From Candidatus Nitrosopolaris rasttigaisensis (GTDB taxonomy: Archaea; Thermoproteota; Nitrososphaeria; Nitrososphaerales; Nitrososphaeraceae): a stretch of 11,018 bases of DNA. The stretch spans positions 1 through 11,018 of the forward strand of contig CAKOFP010000273.1 in NCBI GenBank assembly GCA_933226995.1. The letters run 5' to 3'. Below the pieces are notes generated by a model that did no database searches, was not told the DNA's origin, and saw nothing but the letters and a program-made list of their open reading frames with translations. This document shows positions 1 to 6,721 of this stretch, piece after piece (within the stretch, counting starts at the first letter, position 1; every line of letters begins with the position of its first letter). The translations under genes and the position numbers were made by a program.

Positions 1-82
1 GGCTATTATCTCTGTCGCGATCCTTTTCGTTGCAGAATTCCTCCAATGTGGATTATTTGTCACCCATAAGAGGAGATTCTAA
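1..82 (+). CDS. Possible C-terminal end of a membrane protein (partial)
   Basis: The frame beginning at base 2 is open from the window edge to a TAA at 80-82. It reads AIISVAILFVAEFLQCGLFV followed by THKRRF and stop. That is one hydrophobic helix of about 20 residues followed by a short basic tail, a common way for an inner-membrane protein to end with its C-terminus in the cytoplasm. The beginning lies outside the window, so family and function cannot be told. Frame 1 (to a TAA at 67-69) and one minus-strand frame are also open here, so the choice of frame rests only on the helix-plus-basic-tail pattern. Confidence 0.3.
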   Translation, partial: AIISVAILFVAEFLQCGLFVTHKRRF

Positions 83-129
83 CAATCTATGTCTATCTGT
101 ACGCCAATTCAGACTTTGCTATCGGTCTG

Positions 130-141
130 CCTCCCGGGAGG
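130..141. repeat. 12-bp perfect GC-rich palindrome
   Basis: CCTCCCGGGAGG is a perfect dyad in an otherwise AT-rich intergenic stretch, about 115 bases before the broken gene at 256. It could be a protein-binding site or the stem of a weak terminator for the reading frame ending at 82. No oligo-T follows on either strand, so a terminator is not supported. Confidence 0.35.
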
Positions 142-255
142 GTACGGGTATGAATAAAATGCCGTGTTAAACTTAATATCGTAAGTACCAATTATCGAGT
201 TTGTCCCTTAGTGAATAATAATTTTGACTTAGATTTACAGAATTAGGAGCACCCC

Positions 256-528
256 ATGGCAGCAAACCAGGTCAAGCCGCCCCAAAAGCACAGGGTACAG
301 AAAAACAAGACGAACTGATAACAATAGGGTTCAGTGTCAAGCCGAAAGAAAAGGCAATAATCCAGGACCATGTAAACAGGATGCACAGCCAGTTCGTTGT
401 GGATCCCAATAAGAAACGAACCGAAGAGAATGTTGGATTATCCCACTAGCGAAGCTGTGACAAAACTTGTAACTTTTACATATGAGTCAATTCTGCTCGA
501 ACTTTTCAGAAATCATCATTTAATGTAA
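256..528 (+). pseudogene. Small gene broken by two frameshifts
   Basis: An ATG at 256 sits six bases after a good Shine-Dalgarno sequence (AGGAG, 245-249), and an AT-rich TATA-like stretch lies at 214-225. The ATG frame reads MAANQVKPPQ and ends at a TGA (316-318) after 20 codons. The neighbouring frame becomes coding-like from the CCCC run at 280-283: it includes KQDELITIGFSVKPKEKAII, then NRMHSQFVVDPNKKRTEEN, and stops at 447-449. Near 430 the original frame resumes with LDYPTSEAVTKLVTFTYESI and runs to a TAA at 526-528. Joined, the pieces would give a soluble protein of about 90 residues. I do not recognise the family. Two compensating shifts suggest a decayed gene, sequencing errors, or two overlapping small ORFs (the second starting at ATG 430). 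The good ribosome site suggests it was once translated. Confidence 0.45.
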
Positions 529-626
529 GTATGGGTGTCCGTAAATTTTGTAAGGTCAGAATGCAGTCACCAAGCGACTATGAAAAAATAAAAGGTTGTG
601 ACTAAATCATCTTTTGTTTTGCGGTA

Positions 627-833
627 TCAGTGATGGTACTTGTGGTAATAGTGGTGATGATGGCTGTGGTGGTGATGATAATAGTGGTGATGATGGATGT
701 GGTGGTGATGATAATAGTGGTGATGTCCGTATGCGAATGCGTGATTGGCAACAAGTGGGCCTGTTGCAAAAAGCATTGCTACTGCTATGAGAGCCAAACT
801 ACTAACGATTGCTGCTTTTGTTTTAGAATACAT
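627..833 (-). CDS. Exported His/Tyr-rich repeat peptide, probable metal binder
   Basis: The 68-residue product begins with a clear signal peptide: basic start MYSKTK, hydrophobic core from about residue 8 to 29, and a likely cleavage after HAFA at residue 34. The remaining 34 residues contain 22 His and 8 Tyr in an 11-residue period (blocks of HHHHYY separated by single I, S, K or G). Such polyhistidine tracts bind Cu, Ni or Zn, so a role in capturing or buffering metal outside the membrane is a reasonable inference; ammonia oxidisers have a high copper demand. A TATA box (858-865) lies about 28 bases upstream of the ATG, giving a leaderless mRNA and supporting both strand and start. The opposite strand is also open over the repeat, but that is the complement of His codons. 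No known family was recognised. Confidence 0.72.
   Translation of the reverse strand: MYSKTKAAIVSSLALIAVAMLFATGPLVANHAFAYGHHHYYHHHHIHHHHYYHHHHSHHHHYYHKYHH
631..726. repeat. 33-bp tandem repeat coding for the His/Tyr tract
   Basis: Two adjacent 33-bp units, 655-687 and 688-720, are identical except for one base (C664 against A697). A degenerate partial copy precedes them (about 631-654) and a fragment follows (721-726). The unit is a multiple of three, so gain or loss of copies lengthens or shortens the peptide by 11 residues without breaking the frame. The near-identity suggests recent duplication or ongoing slippage. Confidence 0.75.
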
Positions 834-857
834 CGAAAAACTGATAAAAAAACATGC

Positions 858-865
858 CTTATAAG
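858..865 (-). promoter_or_regulatory. TATA box of the His-rich peptide gene
   Basis: CTTATAAG, read leftward, is centred about 28 bases before the ATG at 833. That is the usual distance from an archaeal TATA box to the transcription start, so transcription should begin at or just before the start codon. Confidence 0.55.
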
Positions 866-1208
866 CGGTTGCTATTAGATTTCGTGCACCCTAATGCTAT
901 AGAATAAAATAATTGCATTATTTTATACCAATAATCAAATTTACACAAATTAAGCCTGAAATGTTTCACGCATTTAATATGAAAATATTGGAGAATAGTT
1001 AAGACAATTCTTCTTTCGGAACGGCCTAGATAGAATATCAAAATATGCGCTGTTTATATATCGATAATCTTAGCAGTCATCGTTCAGAGTTTGAGTTTAT
1101 CTCGAGGTTCAATTTAGATGTGCGGCGGGGGTGACTAGGAATTAGCTCTTGTCGTGGTGAGTGGCGGTCTCATATGGAACTCGCTCCTCAGGTAGTTTGC
1201 TGCGAACT
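866..1208. other. Intergenic stretch, AT-rich then GC-rich
   Basis: No gene is supported here. Bases 866-1080 are very AT-rich and hold the dyad at 904-926. Bases 1121-1200 are distinctly richer in G+C. On the minus strand they contain an open stretch (stop at 1142-1144) reading RVRSKLPEERVPYETATHHD, directly after the stop of the 1209-1514 gene but in another frame. This may be a former C-terminal tail of that gene or chance. Confidence 0.4.
904..926. repeat. Perfect 10-bp AT inverted repeat
   Basis: ATAAAATAAT and ATTATTTTAT face each other around a three-base TGC spacer. The dyad lies about 40 bases upstream of the TATA box of the His-rich peptide gene. An AT-rich dyad at that position is what a regulator site, for example of a metal-responsive winged-helix protein, would look like. 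It could also be a chance palindrome in AT-rich DNA. Confidence 0.45.
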
Positions 1209-1514
1209 CTAGGATTCGTTGGCTGAAGCGGCGGACCGCTCCTCGTGTCCTTTCGTTTCCGGATGTATCATATACTTCCGCGCCATGAAGAACAAGAGTA
1301 TGCCAAAGAGCAATAATACCACGGCAAGGCCTTGCGCCCCTCCATTTGGTACGGCTTCAAAATAAATTATTGAAAATATAATACTGGCGGAGGCCTGGAA
1401 CACAAATTTCAACGATTCGCCTATCTTTGCCTTCCTTGCAAAAAATCCGAGTCCGAAAATAGCCACGGCAGGATAAATTGTGAATAAGATGTACTGATCA
1501 ATATCTAATGCCAA
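1209..1514 (-). CDS. Small three-helix membrane protein, function unknown
   Basis: The product is 101 residues with three predicted transmembrane segments: about residues 7-27 (YILFTIYPAVAIFGLGFFAR), 35-55 (FVFQASASIIFSIIYFEAV) and 59-81 (QGLAVVLLLFGILLFFMARK). A short basic loop RKAKIGES lies between the first two, and a hydrophilic tail (MIHPETKGHEERSAASANES) follows the third. The start is TTG at 1512-1514. The only nearby ATG (1516-1518) is in another frame and stops at once, while a TATA box at 1539-1544 is centred about 27 bases before the TTG, as expected for a leaderless message. I do not recognise the family; it has no catalytic motif. A coding-like stretch continues in another frame after the stop, so the C-terminus may once have been longer. 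Confidence 0.65.
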   Translation of the reverse strand: MALDIDQYILFTIYPAVAIFGLGFFARKAKIGESLKFVFQASASIIFSIIYFEAVPNGGAQGLAVVLLLFGILLFFMARKYMIHPETKGHEERSAASANES

Positions 1515-2127
1515 GCATTGAATTATATAATTTGTTCTTATATATTCCTACTATCTTTTGACATGGCTAAATCAAGTAATCTAGCAATCCGGACAAAGCA
1601 ATAACAACTACCATATCGAGTATCACACTAACGACAGTAACGTGGGAATAGAGTAATGGATGACTTCAGAAAGATAGATTTGGCAACTGCATGACTAAAA
1701 ATAATTCAGCTGCAATTTACAAAATCGATGATGAAATCATGTCCTTTATCGGCTCCAACATATTATCAGTGTTCGCTGCTGCCTGAAATGATTTTATTCT
1801 GTGTCTTTAGGGTTGGCTTGGTAGAGAAGGCTTGCTATTGACTACCATCGTGCACTCAAAATAATAGAAGGCATTGCTTATAGTGAAGAAACAGAGAGTA
1901 GAGGGCTGTGGAACACCCGAACGGAAAGCAGATGTAAGCGGCTATCAAGTACAGTACGGGATATGCCAACTGCGACAACCAAAATGAATGCATAAGGGTT
2001 GTATTGTTTATTCAAAAATTGGAAAATCCACCTTGCAGCATTTTTGGAATGCTGAGGATGATTTATACAATAGTCCAAAATTTAATAAACTCATCTATGA
2101 ACTAGACTATCTTAGAAGTTACAGAAT
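1515..2127. other. Long intergenic stretch with possible gene remnants
   Basis: No convincing gene. Three weak coding-like traces were seen. First, 1567-1662 (-) is an open frame without a good start, reading VTVVSVILDMVVVIALSGLL, which resembles a membrane helix. Second, 1691-1786 (+) is a 31-codon ORF starting MTKNNSAAIYKIDDEIMSF; its ATG overlaps the stop of a 12-codon ORF (1656-1694) by four bases. Third, 1825-1995 (+) is open for 56 codons without an ATG, GTG or TTG before codon 48, and includes RRLAIDYHRALKIIEGIAYS. These could be remains of decayed genes or chance. AT-rich sequence at 2081-2088 (TTTAATAA) may be the TATA box for the gene starting at 2128. Confidence 0.35.
1539..1544 (-). 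promoter_or_regulatory. TATA box of the three-helix membrane protein gene
   Basis: TATATA within AATATATAAG on the minus strand, centred about 27 bases upstream of the TTG start at 1514. The spacing is what decides in favour of the TTG start. Confidence 0.5.
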
Positions 2128-2907
2128 GTGTTAGTCGTGGACTTAAAAAACGCTTTAGTCGATGCTGTGACAGAGACTGTAAACCAAGAATCTTCTTTAG
2201 CAGTCGCCTTTTCTGGCGGTATTGACAGTAGCTTGCTTGCACAACTCTGCAATGATGTAGGAATTAAAGTCACACTATTAACTGTAGGATTTCCTGGTTC
2301 TCCAGATATTGAATTTTCAAAGGTAATTGCGACAAGGTTAGGTTTACCTCATAAGTTGTTGGAGTTAAAAAAAGAGGATTTCCACAATAAACAGAGATAT
2401 GTATCGCAGAAATTAGGTTGTAGGAATATCTCCCATATTCAAAATTGCATAGCATTTTTTTATCTTGGAATGCTCGCACGACAAAATGGTTTCCGATTAA
2501 TTTTAACTGCAAATGGTTGTGATGAGCTTTTCTGTGGTTACGATAGGTTTAGATCAATTTACAAATATGGTAATGCGAGAATTATGCAATTCATACATGA
2601 AAAGATTGAAAATGAGATCATCCTCATGAAGGAGGCGGAATCGATAACAGCAGAGTTTGGCATAAAAACCAAGCACCCTTTTCTGTCAGAAAAATTTATC
2701 TCAGTTGCTCTGGAGATTTCAATTGATAAGAAGATCAAGGGTTGCGATGATCTCATTCGGAAACACATCCTCAGGGAGGTCGCTGTAATGATTGGTGTTC
2801 CCCTCGAAGCTGCACAGAAGCCCAAGAAGGCTCTGCAGTATGGTTCGCTAATCCACAAGAATTTCAAAGACTTGAAAACATCCAAAATTGCAAATATTGA
2901 TTCATAG
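2128..2907 (+). CDS. Asparagine-synthase-like PP-loop ATP pyrophosphatase, no glutaminase domain
   Basis: The 259-residue product matches the C-terminal synthase half of asparagine synthetase B. The PP-loop SGGIDSS is at residues 29-35 and binds ATP pyrophosphate. TANGCDELFCGYDRF at 127-141 is the family's second signature (GxDELFxGY). KTKHPFLSEKFISVALEI at about 180-197 and KPKKALQYGSL near 231-241 match the family's end. The N-terminal amidotransferase domain, with catalytic Cys2, is absent, so glutamine cannot be hydrolysed by this protein. The reaction is probably adenylation of a carboxylate with ammonia or another amine as acceptor; the substrate is unknown. The start is GTG at 2128; the ATG at 2126 runs into a stop at once. 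The gene is monocistronic and its last six bases overlap the end of purB on the other strand. A second GTG at 2137 is an alternative start. Confidence 0.8.
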   Translation: MLVVDLKNALVDAVTETVNQESSLAVAFSGGIDSSLLAQLCNDVGIKVTLLTVGFPGSPDIEFSKVIATRLGLPHKLLELKKEDFHNKQRYVSQKLGCRNISHIQNCIAFFYLGMLARQNGFRLILTANGCDELFCGYDRFRSIYKYGNARIMQFIHEKIENEIILMKEAESITAEFGIKTKHPFLSEKFISVALEISIDKKIKGCDDLIRKHILREVAVMIGVPLEAAQKPKKALQYGSLIHKNFKDLKTSKIANIDS

Positions 2908-4287
2908 CGAGAGTTTAGATTTATGATCAAAATATTTGTTTCTTGTATTCCTTACCTTATTCACGACATGATCAATGATCTCTGATGAGGCGCCGAGATG
3001 GTTATTTGGTTCAAATATATACTTTAACTCCTCTGACGACAGTTTCTTTGCTAAATGGGAATCCCTTTTGATGGCATCACGCAAATGCTGTCCGCTCTGC
3101 AATGCCGAAAATGCTACCCTTTGGATATCCCTGTATGCCGTAATCCTAGGGACTCCTTTTTTGACCAACGCATCCAGAACAAATTCTGAATAGATCTGAC
3201 CTTTCGTCATGTCCAAGTTCGAGGTGAGACGCTGGGTATTTATTTTTAGCCCTGCGATGACACTCATCAGTGAATTCAACATTTCATCTAGCAGAATTGC
3301 AGCCATTGGAATGGTAAATCGTTCATTCGCCGAATTTGATAGATCTCTTTCATGCCATAACGGGATATTCTCCAATGCAACGTCAATTAGAGATCGGAGA
3401 AGCCTTGCAAGTGAAGAAACTTTCTCACTTCTAATAGGATTGCGTTTAACAGGAACTGCGCTGCTTCCCATCTGACCTTTTCTAAAATGTTCTGCAACCT
3501 CACCTAACTCGGTTCTTTGTAAATTCCTAACTTCAGTCGCAATTTTGTCAAGTGTGCAGCCAACTAGCGTGATCAAAAATTGTATCTCTGCAATTCGTTC
3601 ACGCGGAATTACCTGAGTCGCCGCATCCACGGGATGCAAACTCAGGTCCTTTGCTACTATTTTTTGCACCTCTAAAGATCTCTTTCCCATTAAAGAACCG
3701 GTACCCACGACACCTAATGTCTTGCAAAGCAAGAAGCGCTTTTTTCCTTCTTCAATTCTTTCAATGTGAGTTGCCATCTCTGCAGCCCAAACCGCAAATT
3801 TCAATCCAAATGCAATAATACTTGTATGCTGTCCATGTGTTCTTCCAACTGCGGGCTGTGCTCGAAATTCGACTGAGCGGTCAGCCAAAATTAAGGCAAG
3901 TCTCAAAATTTTGGGTTCGATAATGCGAAGAACATCTCTCATCTGCATTGATATGGTAGTATCTATGATGTCATTGCTCGTTAGACCGTAGTGAATCCAC
4001 GGCTTCGATTTCGCCGAACACTTCTCGCTTAAGGCTTCCACAACTGCAGCTGTATCATGCTCGCTAATTGCTTCTAATTCACCCACTCGTTCTAAAGTAA
4101 TCTTGTCGGACTTCGCTAATTTGACAATTTCCTTTGCAACACTTACGGGAATCATATTGATTTGAGCCTGTGCCTTTGCCACTGCGGCTTCAAACTCTAG
4201 CTGATATTGTAATCGGTCACTTTCTTCGAATATTCGCTTGATTTGAGGACTCCCGTAGCGACCTGTATCAATCGGAAGAATTGGCAT
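2902..4287 (-). CDS. purB: Adenylosuccinate lyase
   Basis: PurB works twice in purine synthesis: it releases fumarate from SAICAR to give AICAR and from adenylosuccinate to give AMP. The 461-residue length fits the short prokaryotic form. Visible signatures are HDTAAV near 78-83, GLTSNDIIDT at 101-110, GRTHGQH at 148-154 (catalytic His region) and the mobile signature loop GSSAVPVKRNP at 274-284 with the catalytic Ser pair 275-276. The usual Met of that loop (SSAMPxKRNP) is Val here. The frame stays open 42 codons further upstream, but MPILPIDTGRYGSPQIKRIF is the normal family N-terminus, and a TATA-like box at 4313-4320 lies about 29 bases before this ATG, so the longer form is rejected. The gene diverges from rtcB and overlaps the neighbouring PP-loop gene tail-to-tail by six bases. 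It stands apart from other purine genes in this window. Confidence 0.95.
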   Translation of the reverse strand: MPILPIDTGRYGSPQIKRIFEESDRLQYQLEFEAAVAKAQAQINMIPVSVAKEIVKLAKSDKITLERVGELEAISEHDTAAVVEALSEKCSAKSKPWIHYGLTSNDIIDTTISMQMRDVLRIIEPKILRLALILADRSVEFRAQPAVGRTHGQHTSIIAFGLKFAVWAAEMATHIERIEEGKKRFLLCKTLGVVGTGSLMGKRSLEVQKIVAKDLSLHPVDAATQVIPRERIAEIQFLITLVGCTLDKIATEVRNLQRTELGEVAEHFRKGQMGSSAVPVKRNPIRSEKVSSLARLLRSLIDVALENIPLWHERDLSNSANERFTIPMAAILLDEMLNSLMSVIAGLKINTQRLTSNLDMTKGQIYSEFVLDALVKKGVPRITAYRDIQRVAFSALQSGQHLRDAIKRDSHLAKKLSSEELKYIFEPNNHLGASSEIIDHVVNKVRNTRNKYFDHKSKLSL

Positions 4288-4312
4288 ATACACAAGTCCG
4301 CCGAAGACAAGA

Positions 4313-4320
4313 AAAATAAA
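4313..4320 (-). promoter_or_regulatory. TATA-like box of purB
   Basis: TTTATTTT read leftward, centred about 29 bases before the ATG at 4287. It suggests a leaderless purB transcript and lies in the short region between the divergent purB and rtcB starts. Confidence 0.4.
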
Positions 4321-4386
4321 CCTTATTGGGAAACTACAAATCATTTTCCTAGTTCGTGCCAGCAGAACGTAATTATCTAAGCAAGG

Positions 4387-4393
4387 CTTATAA
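4387..4393 (+). promoter_or_regulatory. TATA box of rtcB
   Basis: CTTATAA is centred about 31 bases before the ATG at 4422. It would put the transcription start a few bases before that ATG and downstream of the open-frame GTG at 4356. This supports the shorter RtcB start. Confidence 0.5.
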
Positions 4394-4421
4394 TGACTCC
4401 ACCCCAAATCCACAGACGACT

Positions 4422-5897
4422 ATGAGTGAATTAGTAACCAGAATCGGTAACCACAAAGTCACTAAGATTAATGAGTTTGAGTTCCGAGTAGAAATGGATG
4501 GTTCTAAGGACATGAAGGTGCCTGTTACGATTTATGCTAACGACGATCTTATTTCGAAGATGATGATTGACAGAACTATTCATCAGGCAGCAAATGTTTC
4601 AACATTGCCCGGGGTAAGGAAACATGTTGTCGTTCTTCCTGACGGACATGAAGGCTATGGATTCCCCGTCGGTGGAGTCGCCGCTACCGACCTTGACGAG
4701 GGGGTGATTAGCCCTGGTGGAGTAGGATATGATATAAACTGTGGAGTAAGGCTAATTAAAACGAGTTTGACTGAAAGAGATCTAAAACCCAGATTAAAAG
4801 ATCTAGTAAATGAGCTCTTTAGGTCTATTCCGTTGGGAGTGGGGAGTGAGGGAAGAGTTAAATTGACCAAAGCGGAACTCGATGAACTTCTTGTGGAAGG
4901 CGTAGACTGGGCAATAGGGCGCGGATACGGATGGGAACAGGATGCAGAGGTGTGTGAAGAAGGAGGAAAAATGATAGGAGCCGAGCCAGATAGCGTTTCA
5001 GATATCGCTAGAAAACGTGGCGCACCACAATTAGGTAGCTTAGGATCAGGTAATCATTTTCTCGAAATACAGAAAGTTGACAAAATCGTTAATGAAAGAG
5101 CTGCAAAAGCTATGGGCATTGACGAACAAGGCCAATTGACTGTTTTAATTCATTGCGGCTCGAGAGGATTCGGACATCAGGTCTGCAGCGACTATTTACG
5201 TATTTCCGAAATTGCTTTGAAAAAGTACGGTACTCAATTGATTGACAGAGAACTGGCTTGTGTGCCTAATCAATCACCAGAAGGCGAGAATTATCGAAGG
5301 GCAATGTATTCTGCTTTAAACTTTGCTTGGTGCAACAGGGAGATGATAACTCATTGGACAAGAAAGACATTTGAAAAAGTGTTCGGTATGACTGAACAAC
5401 AGCTAGATATGAAACTTGTTTATGATGTCTCCCATAATATAGCCAAAGTGGAACGATATGGGATTAATGGAGAAGGAATGCGCGATCTAGTTATACATAG
5501 AAAGGGTGCTACCAGAGCCTTTCCTGCAGGTATGCACGAAATCCCTGCTAAATACCGTGAAATAGGGCAGCCTGTAATTATTCCAGGATCTATGGGAACT
5601 GCAAGTTGGATTCTTATAGGTAATAAAAAGTCTCTTGATTTGAGTTTTGGATCAACTGCACATGGAGCAGGCAGAACAATGTCAAGATCTGCTGCAAAAA
5701 GAAGTCATACTGTTGAAGAGGTGAGAACCAGGTTAGAATCAAGGGGTATTTATGTCAAGGGATTAACGAAGGAGGGAATAGTTGAAGAAACACCCGATGC
5801 ATATAAAGACGTCGATGCCGTGGTAGACGTCTCTGACTCGCTCGGAATAGCAACCAAAGTAGTAAGATTAATCCCGTTAGGGGTGATAAAGGGTTAA
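4422..5897 (+). CDS. rtcB: RNA-splicing ligase RtcB (tRNA 3'-phosphate/5'-OH ligase)
   Basis: RtcB joins RNA ends carrying a 2',3'-cyclic phosphate or 3'-phosphate to 5'-OH ends, using GTP and Mn2+. In archaea it seals tRNA exons after intron removal. The 491-residue protein has all the metal and guanylation residues known from the Pyrococcus enzyme: Asp104 and Cys107 in GVGYDINCGVR, His212 in GSGNHFLEI, His244 in LIHCGSRGFGH, His338 in DVSHNIAKVE, and the guanylated His414 in STAHGAGRTMSR. Spacing differs from Pyrococcus by only nine or ten residues throughout. There is no intein, although RtcB is a frequent intein host. The ATG at 4422 (MSELVTRIGN) is preferred over an upstream GTG at 4356 because of the TATA box at 4387-4393. 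The stop TAA shares one base with the ATG of the next gene, indicating coupled translation. The usual partner archease is not in this window. Confidence 0.97.
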   Translation: MSELVTRIGNHKVTKINEFEFRVEMDGSKDMKVPVTIYANDDLISKMMIDRTIHQAANVSTLPGVRKHVVVLPDGHEGYGFPVGGVAATDLDEGVISPGGVGYDINCGVRLIKTSLTERDLKPRLKDLVNELFRSIPLGVGSEGRVKLTKAELDELLVEGVDWAIGRGYGWEQDAEVCEEGGKMIGAEPDSVSDIARKRGAPQLGSLGSGNHFLEIQKVDKIVNERAAKAMGIDEQGQLTVLIHCGSRGFGHQVCSDYLRISEIALKKYGTQLIDRELACVPNQSPEGENYRRAMYSALNFAWCNREMITHWTRKTFEKVFGMTEQQLDMKLVYDVSHNIAKVERYGINGEGMRDLVIHRKGATRAFPAGMHEIPAKYREIGQPVIIPGSMGTASWILIGNKKSLDLSFGSTAHGAGRTMSRSAAKRSHTVEEVRTRLESRGIYVKGLTKEGIVEETPDAYKDVDAVVDVSDSLGIATKVVRLIPLGVIKG

Positions 5898-6310
5898 TGT
5901 CAGAGGAAGAAGATCCAGATCTCACAATTATCAAGGCTCGAAAAATGAAAGAGCTACAGAAGCAAGCTGCCACACAGGAGAAGATGAAAGCAAGGAAAGA
6001 TCAGGAAAGTCAACCGCGAACAGACATGGAAATCATATCTAGCTACCTGTACGACAGGGGAGAGGAGGTGCTGGATCTTGCAAAATCTCAGTTCCCAATT
6101 CAAACCAGGGCGATAGTGAGGAAAATTGTGGAATTAATCAAAGCAGGCGAGATTAACCAAAGAATATCTGGAGGAGAATTGTTGGCATTATTCCGGTCCG
6201 TAGGGATGAATATCAGGGTTAATACAAGTATCAGAGTTGAGGATCATGGTAAGTTAGTTTCTTTTTCTGATAAACTGAAGTACGAAAACGAAGACAGCTC
6301 GGCTGCATAG
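5897..6310 (+). CDS. PDCD5-family (TFAR19-related) DNA-binding protein
   Basis: The 137-residue protein belongs to the family shared by archaea and eukaryotes (PDCD5/TFAR19, Pfam DUF122-type). These are small helical proteins that bind nucleic acid; the precise archaeal role is not settled. The N-terminal third (about residues 9-40) is a charged helix rich in K, E and Q, containing KARKMKELQKQAATQEKMK. The compact helical core follows: YLYDRGEEVLDLAKSQFP (50-67), RAIVRKIVELIKAGEINQRI (71-90) and SGGELLALFRSVGMNIRV (91-108). The acidic tail YENEDSSAA makes it somewhat longer than the roughly 115 residues usual for archaeal members. Its ATG overlaps the rtcB stop by one base, so both are made from one message. 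A role of this protein in RNA or tRNA metabolism alongside RtcB is only suggested by the pairing. Confidence 0.9.
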   Translation: MSEEEDPDLTIIKARKMKELQKQAATQEKMKARKDQESQPRTDMEIISSYLYDRGEEVLDLAKSQFPIQTRAIVRKIVELIKAGEINQRISGGELLALFRSVGMNIRVNTSIRVEDHGKLVSFSDKLKYENEDSSAA

Positions 6311-6320
6311 TAGAGAAGCT

Positions 6321-6665
6321 ATGTCATTGATCGATGCTTTTCTTATAGACTTTGAAACTGTCGATTTTGAATCCGACAGTAAAATTGCAAAAGAGGTACT
6401 ATACGAGTTTCAGAAGAATTGCAATTATGATAACAGTGATAATCGCAATTTCGTTCTAGACTCTCCCATCCCTAGTGCAGGATGGTATTTCGCCAAGTTA
6501 TTCCTCTCCGGACAGTTTGTAAAAAAGTTGTATGAGCTTAATTCAGATCAAATTGATAATTCGAAAGGTAAAAAATTTGAGGACAAGTTTGTTTCCTGGT
6601 TAAGTATAAATTTCAAAAAAAGGAAATGCGAGGCATACCTAAAAATTGCTTCAGAAATGAAATAA
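6321..6665 (+). CDS. Hypothetical acidic protein in the rtcB unit
   Basis: This 114-residue protein starts ten bases after the PDCD5 stop, in the same direction, and is probably on the same message. I do not recognise its family. It is soluble by composition, with no signal or membrane segment. The N-terminal half is rich in Asp and Asn (DFETVDFESDSKIAKEVLYE, then NCNYDNSDNRN). The middle, PIPSAGWYFAKLFLSGQFVK (about residues 50-69), looks like the structured core. The C-terminus is basic (NFKKRKCEAYLKIASEMK). A weak purine-rich ribosome site (GAGAAG) precedes the ATG. The coding look is good, but function is open. Confidence 0.65.
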   Translation: MSLIDAFLIDFETVDFESDSKIAKEVLYEFQKNCNYDNSDNRNFVLDSPIPSAGWYFAKLFLSGQFVKKLYELNSDQIDNSKGKKFEDKFVSWLSINFKKRKCEAYLKIASEMK

Positions 6666-6721
6666 GGACCATCGCTTTCTTTATCAATTTCCTTCCACTT
6701 TACACACGAAACTGATAAGCG

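Noticed and set aside
630..878. 82-codon plus-strand frame rich in Val and Met
   Set aside because: It is the complement of the His-codon repeats. The minus strand has the signal peptide and TATA box.
1721..1795. Possible C/D box guide RNA (ATGATGA at 1728, CTGA at 1783, flanking AAAATC and GATTTT)
   Set aside because: No internal C' and D' boxes, and the spacing between boxes and flanking stem is wrong for an archaeal guide RNA.
1878..2078. 66-codon minus-strand frame starting at TTG
   Set aside because: No promoter or ribosome site, poor composition, and a better plus-strand open frame covers the same bases.
4288..4413. 42-residue N-terminal extension of PurB
   Set aside because: The family N-terminus matches the ATG at 4287, and the extension overlaps the promoter region.
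4356..4421. 22-residue N-terminal extension of RtcB from a GTG
   Set aside because: The TATA box at 4387-4393 lies inside it, and family members begin near the ATG at 4422.
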